Part shown: one piece after another, positions 34,495 to 46,484 of the stretch
How the letters are laid out: the number at the start of each line of letters is the position of its first letter
Numbering within the stretch: position 1 is the first letter of the stretch
Assembly (NCBI GenBank): GCA_947044405.1
Contig: CAMRHE010000167.1
Location: 186,001 to 250,000, forward strand
DNA: 64,000 nucleotides
Source of the DNA: Leptodactylus fallax
Lineage: Eukaryota; Chordata; Amphibia; Anura; Leptodactylidae
Direction of reading: 5' to 3'
Notes under the pieces: model-generated
What the model was told of the DNA's origin: nothing
The model's database searches: none
Seen by the model: only the letters and a program-made list of their open reading frames with translations
Translations under genes and position numbers: made by a program

Positions 34495-36470
34495 GGGGGG
34501 GGGGAATTTAACAGCCAGAAAGATATTTCAGTTCTCTGTGTGTATTGATCTCCGCTTAGTTCGGTGTTGGTTGTACAGCCAAACCGCAGTGGGGAGGAAA
34601 GACTTCCGATAGCGCTCCTTCTCACACTTAGGGTGGAGCAGTCGGTCACTGATAGTACTGCCCAGCGCTATCACAGTCTCATGCATGGGATGGGACCTCT
34701 TCTTCTGCATGGAGCTCACTACGGACAGTATCCTTTTGTCACCCACCACCTGAACTGGGTCCAGTGGGCACCCCAGGACAGAGCTGGCCCTTCTAATCAG
34801 CTTGTCAAGTTTATTTCTGTCCCTGGTTGATATACTGCTCCCCCAGCAGGCCACTCCAAAGAAGATGGCTGATGCCACCACCGAGTTGAAGAAAGTCCTA
34901 AGAAGTGCCCCCCGGATTCCAAAGGCTCTCAGCTTCCTAAGCAGGTAGAGCCTGCTGTGGCCCTTCCTGTACAGGACCTCCATATGATCTGCCCAGTCCA
35001 GCTTATTATTAAGGAGCAAACCCAGGTATTTATAGGTGTTCACAATCTCGATGCCCGTCCCCAGCATGTCCACTGGTTTAGGAGGTCATCTGCATTTACG
35101 GAAGTCCACCACCATCTCCTTGGTCTTCCCCGCGTTAATCTTCAGGTGGTTCCGCTGGCACCAGTCCACAAAATCCCGGTTCAGTTCTCTGTACTCCCTG
35201 TCATCATTGTCTGTGATGAGACCTACTATTGCAGAGTCGTCAGAATACTTCTGTAGGTAGCAGCTAGATGAGTTACACCTAAAATCTGCAGTGTACAGTG
35301 TGAAGTGGAAAGGGGCAAGAACCGTACCCTGAGGTGCCCCCCGTATTACAGATCACGGTATCTGACACACAGTCCTGGGCTCTCACATACTGAGGTCGGT
35401 TTGTGAGGTAGTCTAGGATCCAGTTGGAGAGGTGGTGGTCCACTCCAGCAAGGCCCAGCGTGTCCCTCAATAACCTGGGCTGTATGGTGTTAAAAGCACT
35501 GGAGAAATCAAAGAACATTATTCTCAGTGTTCCCTGGTTTCTCCAGGTGAGACAGAGCCCTGTGCAGAAGATGGATGATGGCATCATCTACCCCAATGCC
35601 CGGCCGATAAGCAAACTGGGGAGGGTCCATAGCGGGGCTCACTAGAGGGCGGAGATGTGTGAGAACCAATCTCTCTAAGATCTTCATCAAGTGGGATGTC
35701 AGTGCTACAGGTCTGTAGTCGTTGAGATCCATAGGGTGAGGTTTCTTTGGAACTGGTACCACACAAGAAGATTTCCATAATTCAGGGACTATTATTGCCT
35801 CAGGCTCATATTATACATATATGTAATTATACCACACAGCTGGTCCCCACAAGTCTTAATTAGCCTTGCACTGATGTCATCTGGCCCTGCGGCTTTCCTC
35901 GCTGTATTCTTTTTCATCTACTTCCTCACCTGGGCCCGTGTGAAGGTCAGACTGTGGTCAGATAAAGACCGATCTCTGGATTTACTAGTCTGTTGGGAAG
36001 TAGCCGCATGGGGTGAAGTCATTGTGGTGGGGGGAACTGAAGAACATACTGGGGTGGGAGGAGCTGGTGAGTGATCAAATCTGTTGAAGAATAGGTTTAG
36101 TTCATTAAGCCAATTAACATCTGTCTCAATCTGGCAGACAGACTGTTTATGACCAGAAATTGACTTAAGCCCCTCCCAGACCCCCCTTATGTCTTTTCTT
36201 TCCATTTGCTTTTCCATCTTTTCCTTATAACTGACTATTCCCTGCCTGATTTGATGCCTCAGCTCCTTTTGAACTTCCCTCAACCCCTCCTTATCTCTTG
36301 TCCTGAATGCCATCTTTTTCTCCTTAAGTAGTGCTTTTATATCAGAGTTAATCCATGGTTTGTTGTTGAAGAAACACCTCACCACTTTTGTGGGTACTGT
36401 GTTGTCCACACAAAAATGAATGTAGTCCATTATGCAGTGTGTGAGTCCTTCTATATCTATATAGATAAGA
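34495..36470 (-). pseudogene. Rex1/L2-group LINE, 5'-truncated, copy 2
   Basis: On the minus strand the order is a linker (YIDIEGLTHCIMDYIHFCVD, ISGHKQ), RT fingers (MVPVPKKPHPMDLNDYRPV), motif A (FFDFSSAFNTIQ) and the C-terminal part (CWGSSISTRDRNKLDKLIRR to ERYRKSFLPTAVWLYN). It extends about 700 bp further 5' than copy 1. The frame is broken at several places, including the same extra G in the PQG motif as copy 1 (35336-35341 as CCCCCC). The endonuclease is missing; at 36470 it meets an L2 element in the same orientation. Confidence 0.85.
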
Positions 36471-38640
36471 GGAGGACCAGGAGAGAGCGGTGTCTGTGAT
36501 GCCGACAGAGCGGAGCATAGTGAGAAGGAGTTGATGGTCAACAGTGTCAAATGCTGCTGAGAGATCTAGAAGAATAAGAAGAGAGAAGTCACCTTTGGAT
36601 TTAGCCGAAAGGAGATCATTGGAGACTTTTGTGAGGGCCGTTTCAGTAGAGTGCAGAGTGCGGAAGCCAGATTGTAAGGGGTCAAGAAGAGAGTCAGCAG
36701 AAAGATAGCGGATTAAACGAGAATAGACCAAGCGTTCCAATATCTTGGAGATAAAAGGAAGGTTAGAGACAGGTCGATAGTTAGCAGCACAGGACGGGTC
36801 AAGGGAGGATTTCTTCAGTAGAGGGGTTATGACAGCATGTTTGAAAGAGGATGGGAAAATTCCAGAAGAGAGAGAGAGGTTAAATATTTTAGTAAGGTAA
36901 GTTGTGACGGCAGGCGACAGACTGGAGAAGGTGTGAGGGGAAAGGGTCACTACTGCAGGTCGTAGGGCGAGAAGAGGAAAGTAGCTGAGATACTTCTTCC
37001 TCTGTAACAGGTTCAAAAAATGAGAATGAACAGTCTGAAGTGCGGCTGGTGAGGGGGTCAGTGCCACCTGGGGATTGGGCAGTTATTTCCTTACGGATCT
37101 TATCAATTTTATCATGGAAATAAGAGACCAGGTCATCTGCGCTAAGGTCTGTGAATGGCATCTGAACCTTAGGGGTAAGTAGGGAATGAAAAGTTTCAAA
37201 TAGCCTTTTAGGGTTACAGGAGAGAGAAGAGATGAGAGTGGTGAAATAGTCTTGTTTGGCTAGGTGAAGGGCAGAATTATAGGTTTTAAGCATAAATTTA
37301 AAGTGGAGGAAGTCTGCAGGTGTACATGATTTTCTCAACAGACGTTCAGCACGCCTATAGCACCGCTGAAGAAAACATGTCTGTGGTGTGTGCCAGGGTT
37401 TCTGCCTCCTGCGTCTAACCTTTCGAGTGGAGGGGGGAGCCGCCTCATCCAATGCACTGTTAAGGGTTTTATTATAGTGACTGGTGGCCAGATTGGGACA
37501 GGAGAGTGAAGAGATGGGGGACAGAGAGGACTGTAGAGTATCTGAGAGGTGCCGGGTGTTAATAGCACGTAAATTCCTATATGTATGATGAGTAAGTGTG
37601 TTCTGTGAAGGAGAGAAAGCACTGATGGTGAGAGACAGAAGGTTATGGTCAGAGAGTGGCAGAGAAGAGTTAGTAAATTTAGAAACTGTGAGGAGTCCAT
37701 GGAAGACAAGATCAATGGTGTTGCCATCTACATGTGTGTCAGAAGAGGAAAGTTGTGAAAGACCAAAAGACGTGGTTATTGAGAGAAACTGTGAGGCAGC
37801 TCGGGAGACAGGGGTGTCAGTGGGGATGTTAAAGTCACCCATGATGAGGGTAGGAATTTCACTGGATAAAAAGAGGGGAAGCCAAGAAGCGAAGTGATCC
37901 AGAAATTAGTAGGGTGAACCCGGTGGACGGTAGATCACAGCTACACGTAAGGAGAGTGGGCGGAAAAGTCTGATAGCATGTACTTCAAATGAGGGGAATG
38001 TGAGTGAGGGTACCGGTGGAATGGCCTGAAAAGTGCACTGCGGTGACAGAAGTAACCCTACCCCTCCACCCTTCCTGTTGTCAGGCCTAGAGGTGTGTGA
38101 TAATTGTAGGCCACCATGAGACAGAGCAGCAGGGGAGGCCGTATCAGACTGCTGGATCCAGGTTTCAGTAAGGGCAAGCATGTTGAGAGATTTGCTGAGG
38201 AATAAGTCATTAATATATTCTAGTTTGTTACACACTGAGCGGGAGTTCCAGAGAGAACAATTAAAAGAGAGAGGAGAAAGATAAGGAGAGGGAACACGGC
38301 AAATATTGATTAGGTTTGTAGGATTCCTATGTGTGTAAGAAGAGGAGAAATTTTGGAGAGAGGGAGGGCCAGGGTTTGGAGAGATGTCCCCAGCAGCTTG
38401 GAGGAGCAAAATGGACAGAGACAGAAGGTGGTTCAGTGATTTATGTGGGTGCTTATGTTTGGTTTCACTGCTAAAAGCAGTATAGGGATTAGGGTGGTTG
38501 AAGAGAGTAAAAAGTGTGAGAGAGCTGTACATAGGAAAAGGCAGAAGAGAAGGACTGATATGGATAGTGTGCACTGCTGGTAAAGATGGAGGGGAGTTCT
38601 GCAGGAAGACAATTACTAACATAGTAAGTGACAGTGCAGC
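36470..38640 (-). pseudogene. L2-type LINE, 5' part with endonuclease and start of RT
   Basis: From the minus-strand start near 38622: an N-terminal stretch with a 2A-like GDISPNPGP, then an APE-type endonuclease (SLWNSRSVCNKLEYINDLF, ALTETWI, AVIYRPPG, MGDFNIP, LSDHNLLSL). A basic linker follows, then the start of RT (YRPVSNLPFISKILERLV, LLILLDLSAAFDTVDHQLL). Lesions are an in-frame TAA near 37906 and a frameshift near 36900-36960. RT stops after motif A at the junction with the Rex1-type copy; the L2 3' half is not found on the far side. The endonuclease nicks target DNA to prime reverse transcription. Confidence 0.85.
38365..38391 (-). other. 2A-like peptide motif in the L2 ORF
   Basis: The frame reads AAGDISPNPGP. 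The NPGP end matches ribosome-skipping 2A sequences, which occur upstream of the endonuclease in some LINEs. The usual acidic residue (DxExNPGP) is serine here, so function is doubtful. Confidence 0.5.
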
Positions 38641-39069
38641 TATATCAAATCATGTGATAAAGCTTGTTGTTTTGGTTTTAAGTTTACCTGGTGTTCTTCC
38701 ATGGCTGGCCTGTCTTGTGCCCTGTCTCAGTGCCATGTAGAAGTGCACTTTGGTTAATCTGCACTTAGGTTAAGATGAATTCTGCCTTAGGAAATGCCCC
38801 CCTGCATTGGAAATGTTTCCCCCATAAGCTGTAGCTCCTTATATAGGGATGCAGAGCTTCAAAACTAGCACTAATTTAAGTCGTTAACCAATTAATCAAC
38901 AAACTGTGACACATGAGGAGACTGGGCTATGTAGTTACAAATACACTGACCAGAGAACTACTATAAAATCACTGAGCATCAAAAGACTGACACTAGTACA
39001 GATAAGGACACATGGGATTGCAAAAAATACAGCCTGGATGAAATTCTAGGATAGGGGTCAGAGAACAGC

Positions 39070-39445
39070 CATGTAGAGATGGGTTCAAGAGAATATGTAC
39101 CATTCAAGATTGCAGGATGAATTGAAGTTTAGACACAGCAAGCAGAGATGGGTTGAAGAGAATATGTACCATTCAAGATTGCAGGATGAATTGAAGTTTA
39201 GACACAGCAAGCAGAGATGGGTTGAAGAGAATATGTACCATTCAAGATTGCAGGATGAATTGAAGTTTAGACACAGCAAGCAGAGATGGGTTGAAGAGAA
39301 TATGTACCATTCAAGATTGCAGGATGAATTGAAATTTAGACACAGCAAGCAGAGATGGGTTGAAGAGAATATGTACCATTCAAGATTGCAGGATGAATTG
39401 AAGTTTAGACACAGCAAGCAGAGATTGGTTGAAGAGAATATGTAC
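39070..39445. repeat. 69-bp minisatellite, five-plus units
   Basis: Unit GCAGAGATGGGTTGAAGAGA through GACACAGCAA, almost identical between copies. Because 69 is divisible by three and the unit has no stop, both strands look open for over 110 codons. The array lies between two ~90-bp direct repeats (about 38723-38812 and 39484-39568, sharing AAGTGCACTTTGGTTAATCT). No evidence that it is translated. Confidence 0.9.
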
Positions 39446-42315
39446 CTGTATAATGAGAAGAAGAGTGAAGGTCAGATTCATGCCATGTATAAGTGCACTT
39501 TGGTTAATCTGCACTTCGGTTAAGATGGATTCTGCCTTAGGAAATGCCTCCCTGCATTGGAAATATATGTATACTATTAGTAAATAATTATACAGTCTGT
39601 ATATATTAAAATATATGTACACTACTAGTAAATAATTATACAGTTTATATATTTATATATATGTGTGCAATAACAGCATATACTCCTGCAGTCTGTATAT
39701 TAATATATATGTATACTACTAGTAAACAATTATAGTCTGTATATATTAAAATATATGTACATTGCTATTAAATAATTCTATAGTCTATATATTTTAATAT
39801 ATATATGCAATACCAGTATATACTCCTGCAGTCTATATATTAATATATATGTATACTACTAGAAAATAATTCTATGAGTCTAAATGTTTTAATATATATT
39901 CAATACCAGTATACATTCCTGCAGTCTATATATTAATATATATGTATACTACTAGTCAATAATCATACAGTCTGTATATATTAAAATATATGTACACTAC
40001 TAGTAAATAATTCTACAGTCTATATATTTTAATATATACTCCTGCAGTCTATATATTAATATAAATGTATACTACTAGTAAATACTTATTCAGTTTGTAT
40101 ATATTAAAATATATGTACACTACACGTGAATAATTCTACAGTATATTTATTTTAATATACATGTGCAATACCAGCATATACTCCAGCAGTCTATATATTA
40201 ATATATATGTATACTACTAGTAAATATGTATACAGTCTGTATATATTAAAATACATGTACACTACACATGAATAATTATATAATCTATATATTTTAATAT
40301 ATGTTCAATACCTGTATATACCTTGTTCAATACCTTGTAAATAATTATACAGTCTGTATAAATTTAAATATATGTACATTACTACAAAATAATTCTACAG
40401 TCTAAGAATTTTTATATATATGTAATACCAGTATATACTCTTGTAGTCTATATATTAATATATATGTATACTACTAGTCAATAATTATACAGTCTGTATA
40501 TATTACAATATATGTACACTACTAGTAAAAAATTCTACAGTATATATATTTTAATATATATGTGCAATAACAGTATATACTCCTGCTGTCTATATATTAA
40601 TATATGAATATTATTAGTAAATAATTATACAGTTTTTATTTATTAAAATATATGTACACTACTAGTACATAATTATACAGTCTATATAATTTAATATATA
40701 TGTGCAATACCAGCATATACTCCTGCAGTCTGTATATTAATATATATGTATACTACTAGTAAATAATTCTACAGTCTATATGTTAGTATATATATATATA
40801 TTACTAGTAAATATTTATATAGTCTGTATATATTAAAATATATGTAAACTACTAGGAAATAATTCTACAGTCTATATTTTAATAAAAATGTGCAATACCA
40901 GTATATGTATATTACTAGTAAATAATTATACAGTCTGTATATATTAAAATATATGTACACTACTACTGAATAATTCTACACTCTAAATATTTTTTATATG
41001 TGCAATACCAGTATATACTCTTGCAGTCTATATTTTAATATTTATGTATACTACTAGTCAATAGTTATACAGTCGGTATATATTTAAATATATGTACACT
41101 ACTAGTAAAAAATTCTACAGTATATATATTTTAAAAATATATGTGCAATACCAGTATATACTCCTGCAGTCTATATATTAATATATATGTATACAATCTG
41201 TATATATTAAAATATATGTACAATACTAGTAAATAATTCTACAGTCTATATATTTTTAAATATATATGTGCAATACTAGTTAATATTCCTAAAGTCTGTA
41301 TATCAATGTATAAGTATACTACTAGTAAATAATTAATCAGTCTGTATATATTAAAATATATACACATTACTACTGAATAATTCTAGTCTAAATATTTTAA
41401 TATATATGCAATACCAGTATATACTCCTGCAGTCTATATATTAATATAATTGTATACTACTAGTTAATAATTATACAGTCTGTATATATTAAAATATATG
41501 TACAATGCTAGGAAATAATTCTACGGTCTATATATTATAACAAAGAATGTGCAATACCACTATGTACTCCTTCAGTCTATATATTAATATATATGTATAC
41601 TACTAGGAAATAATTCTACAGTCTAAGAATTTTAGCATATGTGCAATACCAGTATATACCCCTGCAGTCTATATATTAATATATATGTATCTTAATAGTA
41701 AATAATTATATACACTGAATATATAAAAATATATGTACACTACTAGTAAATAATTCTACAGTCTGTATAAATTAATATATATGTACACTACTACAAAATA
41801 ATTCTACAGTCTAAGTATTTTTATATATGTGCAATACCAGCATATACTCCTGCAGTCTATATATTAATATATGAATATTATTAGTAAATAATTATACAGT
41901 CTATATATATTAAAATATATGTACAATATTAGTAAATAATTCTAAAGTCTATATACTTTAATATATTTCTGTAATACCAGTGTATACTCCTGCAGTCTAT
42001 ATATTAATATATATGTATACTACTAGTAAATAATTATACAGTCTGTATATATTAAAATACATGTACAATACAAGTGAATAATTCTACAATCTATATATTT
42101 TAATATATGTTCAATACCATTATATAATCCTACAGTCTATATACTACAATGTATGTATACTACTAGTCAATAATTATACAGTCTGTATATATTAAAATAT
42201 AATAATTCTACAGTCTATATATTATAATATATATGTGCAATACCAGTATATACTTATGCAGTCTATTTATTAATATATATGTATAATACTAATAAATAGT
42301 TATACAGTCTATATA

Positions 42316-43945
42316 CAGTACAGACCAAAAGTTTGGACACACCTTCTCATTCCAAGAGTTTTCTGTATTTTCATGACTATAAAAATTGTTGATTCACACC
42401 GAAGGCATCAAAACTATGAATTAACACATGTGGAATTATATACTTAACAAAAAAGTGTGAAACAACTGAAAATATGTCTTATATTGTAGGTTCTTCAAAG
42501 TAGCCACCTTTTGCTTTGATTACTGCTTTGCACACTCTTGGCATTCTCTTGATGAGCTTCAAGAGGTAGTCACCTGAAATGGTTTTCACTTCACAGGTGT
42601 GCCCTGTCAGGTTTAATAAGTGGGATTTCTTGCCTTATAAATGGGGTTAGGACCATCAGTTGTGTTGCTCAGAAGTCAGGTGGATACACAGCTGATAGTC
42701 CTACTGAATGGAGTGTTAGAATTTGTATTATGGCAAGAAAAAAGCAGCTAAGTAAAGAAAAACGAGTGGCCATCATTACTTTAAGAAATGAAGGTCACTC
42801 AGTCTGAAAAATTGGGAAAACTTTGAAAGTGTCCCCAAGTGCAGTGGCCAAAACTATCAAGCGCTACAAAGAAACTGGCTCACATGAGGACCACCCCAGG
42901 AAAGCAAGACCAAGAGTCACCTCTGCTGCGGAGGATAAGTTCATCCGAGTCACCAGCCTCAGAAATCGCAGGTTAACAGCAGCTCAGATTAGAGACCAGG
43001 TCTATGCCACACAGAGTTCTAGCAGCAGACACATCTCTACAACAACTGTTAAGAGGAGATTGTGTGCAGCAGGCCTTCATGGTAAAATAGCTGCTAGGAA
43101 ACCACTGCTAAGGACAGGCAACAAGCAGAAGAGACTTGTTTGCGCTAAAGAACACAAGGAATGGACATTAGACCTGTGGAAATCTGTGCTTTGGTCTGAT
43201 GAGTCCAAATTTGAGATCTTTGGTTGCAACCACCGTATCTTTGTGCGACACAGAAAAGGTGAACGAATGGACTCTACATGCCTGGTTCCCACCGTGAAGC
43301 ATGGAGGAGGAGGTGTGATGGTGTGGGGGTGCTTTGCTGGTGACACTGTTGGGGATTTATTCAAAATTGAAGGAATACTGAACCAGCATGGTTACCACAG
43401 CATCTTGCAGCGGCATGCTATTCCATCCGGTTTGCGTTTAGTTGGACCATCATTTATTTTTCAACAGGACAATGACCCCAAACACACCTCCAGACTGTGT
43501 AAGGGCTATTTGACCAAGAAGGAGAGTGATGGGGTGCTACACCAGATGACCTGGCCTCCACAGTCACCAGACCTGAACCCAATCGAGATGGTTTGGGGTG
43601 AGCTGGACCGCAGAGTGAAGGCAAAAGGGCCAACAAGTGCTAAGCATCTCTGGGAACTCCTTCAAAACTGTTGGAAGACCATTTCAGGTGACTACCTCTT
43701 GAAGCTCATCAAGAGAATGCCAAGAGTGTGCAAAGCAGTAATCAAAGCAAAAGGTGGCAACTTTGAAGAACCTAGAATATAAGACATATTTTCAGTTGTT
43801 TCACACTTTTTTGTTAAGTATATAATTCCACATGTGTTAATTCATAGTTTTGATGCCTTCAGTGTGAATCTACAATTTTTATAGTCATGAAAATACAGAA
43901 AACTCTTGGAACAAGAAGGTGTGTCCAAACTTTTGGTCTGTACTG
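42316..43945 (+). mobile_element. Tc1-type transposon B, nearly intact
   Basis: Inverted repeats of 268 bp (42316-42583 and 43678-43945) start CAGTACAGACCAAAAGTTTG. TA is duplicated at 42314-42315 and 43946-43947. Removing the element rejoins the satellite. The right repeat includes the last 35 codons of the transposase gene, so that coding sequence is duplicated inverted at the left end. Confidence 0.93.
42730..43782 (+). pseudogene. Tc1 transposase (DD34E) with one premature stop
   Basis: Begins at ATG 42730 (MARKKQLSKEKRVAIITLRN) and ends at TAA 43780-43782, 350 codons. The N-terminal paired-like helix-turn-helix has one in-frame TGA at 42805-42807, consistent with CGA to TGA decay at a CpG. 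After it the frame is open for over 320 codons. The catalytic triad is visible: D in WSDESKFEIFG, D in FQQDNDPKHTSR, and E in SPDLNPIEMVWGEL. The protein cuts the element out at its ends and inserts it at TA. Reinitiation at a downstream ATG near 42823 would omit part of the DNA-binding domain. Confidence 0.92.
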
Positions 43946-44654
43946 TATATATTAAAATATATGTACATTACTAATAAAAAAATCTACAGTATATATATTT
44001 GAATATATATGTGCAATACCAGCATATACTCTAGCAGTCTATATATTCATATATATGTATACTACTAATAAATAATTATACAGTCTGTATATAGTAAAAT
44101 ACCTGTACACTAGAAGTAAATAATTCTACAATCTAAATATTTTAATATATGTGAAATACCTGTATATACTCCTGGAGTCTATTTATTAATATATATGTAT
44201 ACTACTAGGAAATAATTCTACAGTCTATATGTTAATATATATGTATATTACTAGTAAATAATTTTACAGTCTGTATATATTAAAATATATGTAAACTACT
44301 AGGAAATAATTCTACAGTCTATATATTTTAATAAAAATGTGCAATACCAGTATATTCTCCTGCAGTCTATATATTAATTTAAATGTATACTACTGGTAAA
44401 TAATTATACAGTCTGTATATATTAAAATATATGTACACTACTACTGAATAATTCTACAGTCTAAATATTTTATATATGTGCAATACCAGTATATACTCTT
44501 GCAGTCCATATTTTAATATATATGTATACTACTAGTCAATAATTATACAGTCGGTATATATTTAAATATATGTACACTACTAGTAAAAAATTCTACAGTA
44601 TATATATTTTATAATATATGTGCAATACCAGTATATACTCCTGCAGTCTGTATA

Positions 44655-45460
44655 TTAATATATATGTCTTTTGCATAAGTACTTTGCACATTTGCAACAT
44701 ATCACATTTGATTTGCGATTACTTGATGTTGGACAGAAGGCGCATCGTTTCCGTTTTAGGCTGGTTGCACTGCTGGTGGAGGCCATGGGTATCGTCGCAG
44801 TGCTAGCGGAAGCTCTTGGTTCACTTTCTTCAGCATGCTGTTGGATCCTGTGGACAATGGCTGCAGCTCCATCATCTCTGGGTGTTACTTTTCTTTGTTC
44901 AATATATGGGCTAACCAGTGATTTTCCCAACTCCTGTAAAAAAATTCTTCTTTTATATGGTTTATTTTTGTTCCAATTTTGGTGTATTTCACGCCATAAC
45001 ACAAATGCATTGTACGCCGACACATCAAGAATGTTGTAAAAAACAACCATTGGCCACCGATTAGTTTGGCGTTTACAGGTATAAGTGCCTATGAGTTGAT
45101 CTAGAGTATCAACTGCCCCTTTTGTGGCATTGCAATGTAAAATCATGTCTGGCTTTCTGTCATCTGGGTTACTGATTGCATTATCATGGTGCATTGTGCT
45201 CATCAGAATGACCTGTTTGTGTTTTTTGGGAACGTAAGAAACTACTGTTGTATCCTCAGTAAAATAAAACGTAGAACTATAAACGTCTCTCTTACTGAGG
45301 ATACCTTGCGGCAGTTCTGGCTTATTTTTTCTAACAGTACCCAGCATGGTCATTTTTCTTTTCAGCAACATCTGCCCCAGTTGGTGTGATGTGAAAAAAT
45401 TGTCACATGTAACATTTCGTCCTTTGAGTCCATGTGTCAAATCCAAAACTACTCGCATAC
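44655..45460 (-). pseudogene. piggyBac transposase, C-terminal half
   Basis: A 267-codon frame continues the transposase past the Gypsy insertion. It has D19 in VTCDNFFTS and D117 in KGAVDTLDQ, followed by TCKRQTNRWPMVVFYN. These are the second and third catalytic aspartates. It ends with a Cys-rich zinc-binding region (RCAFCPTSSNRKSNVICCKC, then AKYLCKRH). The stop codon lies in satellite DNA, so the last residue or two are not native. No internal stops. Confidence 0.92.
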
Positions 45461-45465
45461 CTTGA

Positions 45466-46287
45466 TGTGATGAACCGACCCTCAGTTTTATATCTTTCTT
45501 GGAAGTGTGTTTTACTTGCTTAGGTCAGTCCTTCCCCCACTTGGAATGCGGTGCTTTAGTTGAGTTCACATTGCTGGACGATAGGCTTCACTGGTTTTAT
45601 GTGTGTTCATTGGAGATGGCTTGCTATAGCCAGGCACTTTTATTATCCCTGGCCAGATGGGATGGGGGATAGCAAGCCTTAACTTCACCCTTCTCTCCAA
45701 GGGTTCTGCAAAGGTGGGAGAAGGGGGGCTGCCTGGGTGCAAGGGGTGGGTGGAGCACTAGCCATATGCTGTGGGCAGACCTGGATTCTGGGGTCATTCA
45801 GCAAAGAGGCAGTAAGGAACTCTGATCTGGGAGAAGAGGAGAGAGCTTGCCCTACTGAGGAATGCATTGAGGGCCTAGCAGTGAGGCCTGAAGCCTTTCA
45901 CTTGTTCTGGACAACATGTAGAAGGATTGTTTTATGCAACTTGCTTAAGCTTGCGCCCTAGGCCCAAAACTCTGCTGTGGCCTAGAGAAACGGACTACGA
46001 GCCTATGCCGGTATTTTCTCTATCTTTTAATTCCCCTGTTTATTTTTGTGTATTGTATCATTGCCCTTTTGCTTGTATGTTTATGCTTGATCATATTAAT
46101 ATTGTATATTTCTGTATATGCTATTAATCCATACCGACCCACTTGGGTTATTAAATATATAAAATTTATATCGCTCGTTTCGTTTTTATCCTATGACCCG
46201 GTCTACTCACGGTGTGTGAGTGGGAGGTTAAGAAAGAAGTTTGATCGCAGGCGTGCCAGGCAGCTGGGCGAGTCGATATTCTTCACA
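45466..46287 (+). repeat. 5' LTR of Gypsy 2
   Basis: 822 bp, TGTGATGAACCGACC to TTCTTCACA. Its first ~100 bp and last ~250 bp resemble the Gypsy 1 LTR, with a different middle. It should carry the promoter. Confidence 0.93.
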
Positions 46288-46288
46288 G

Positions 46289-46308
46289 TGGTGGCAGTGT
46301 TGTGGGAT
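46289..46308 (+). promoter_or_regulatory. Primer-binding region of Gypsy 2, diverged
   Basis: TGGTGGCAGTGTTGTGGGAT starts one base inside the LTR. It keeps the first nine bases of the Gypsy 1 tRNA-Leu-type site but then has two substitutions and an extra-base pattern. Confidence 0.5.
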
Positions 46309-46484
46309 ATTAGGGTAACAGTGTGTGGGTGTGGTATCATGCAGACACTGGGGATTGCGGCAATCCTATGGAACGAGCGCGGTATGAGATCAAGCTTAAA
46401 ATACGGTGAAAGTTTGGTACAGTACTGTTCCCTCCCTTCTTCTTTTTTCTGTCCTATCTTTTATTTGGCAACGGCTTCCAGTGG

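Larger units (their letters stand above)
39560..44667. repeat. AT-rich satellite with trimeric higher-order period
   Basis: Three related ~47-bp subunits alternate: one with TATACTACTAGTAAATAATT, one with CACTACTAGTAAATAATTC and one with TGCAATACCAGTATATACTC. Each ends in AGTCTATATATT-like sequence. Together they make a period near 142 bp. About 3.5 kb of satellite remains (39560-42315 and 43946-44667), some 24 periods. It is interrupted by Tc1 element B, and its right end abuts the piggyBac transposase. Confidence 0.85.

Noticed and set aside
39085..39523. Two opposing ORFs of 110 and 142 codons
   Set aside because: Both arise from a 69-bp repeat lacking stops; no start context, splice or homology support.
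39560..44667. CRISPR-like regular repeats
   Set aside because: Eukaryotic context, AT-rich diverged units and no unique spacers: a satellite, not a CRISPR array.
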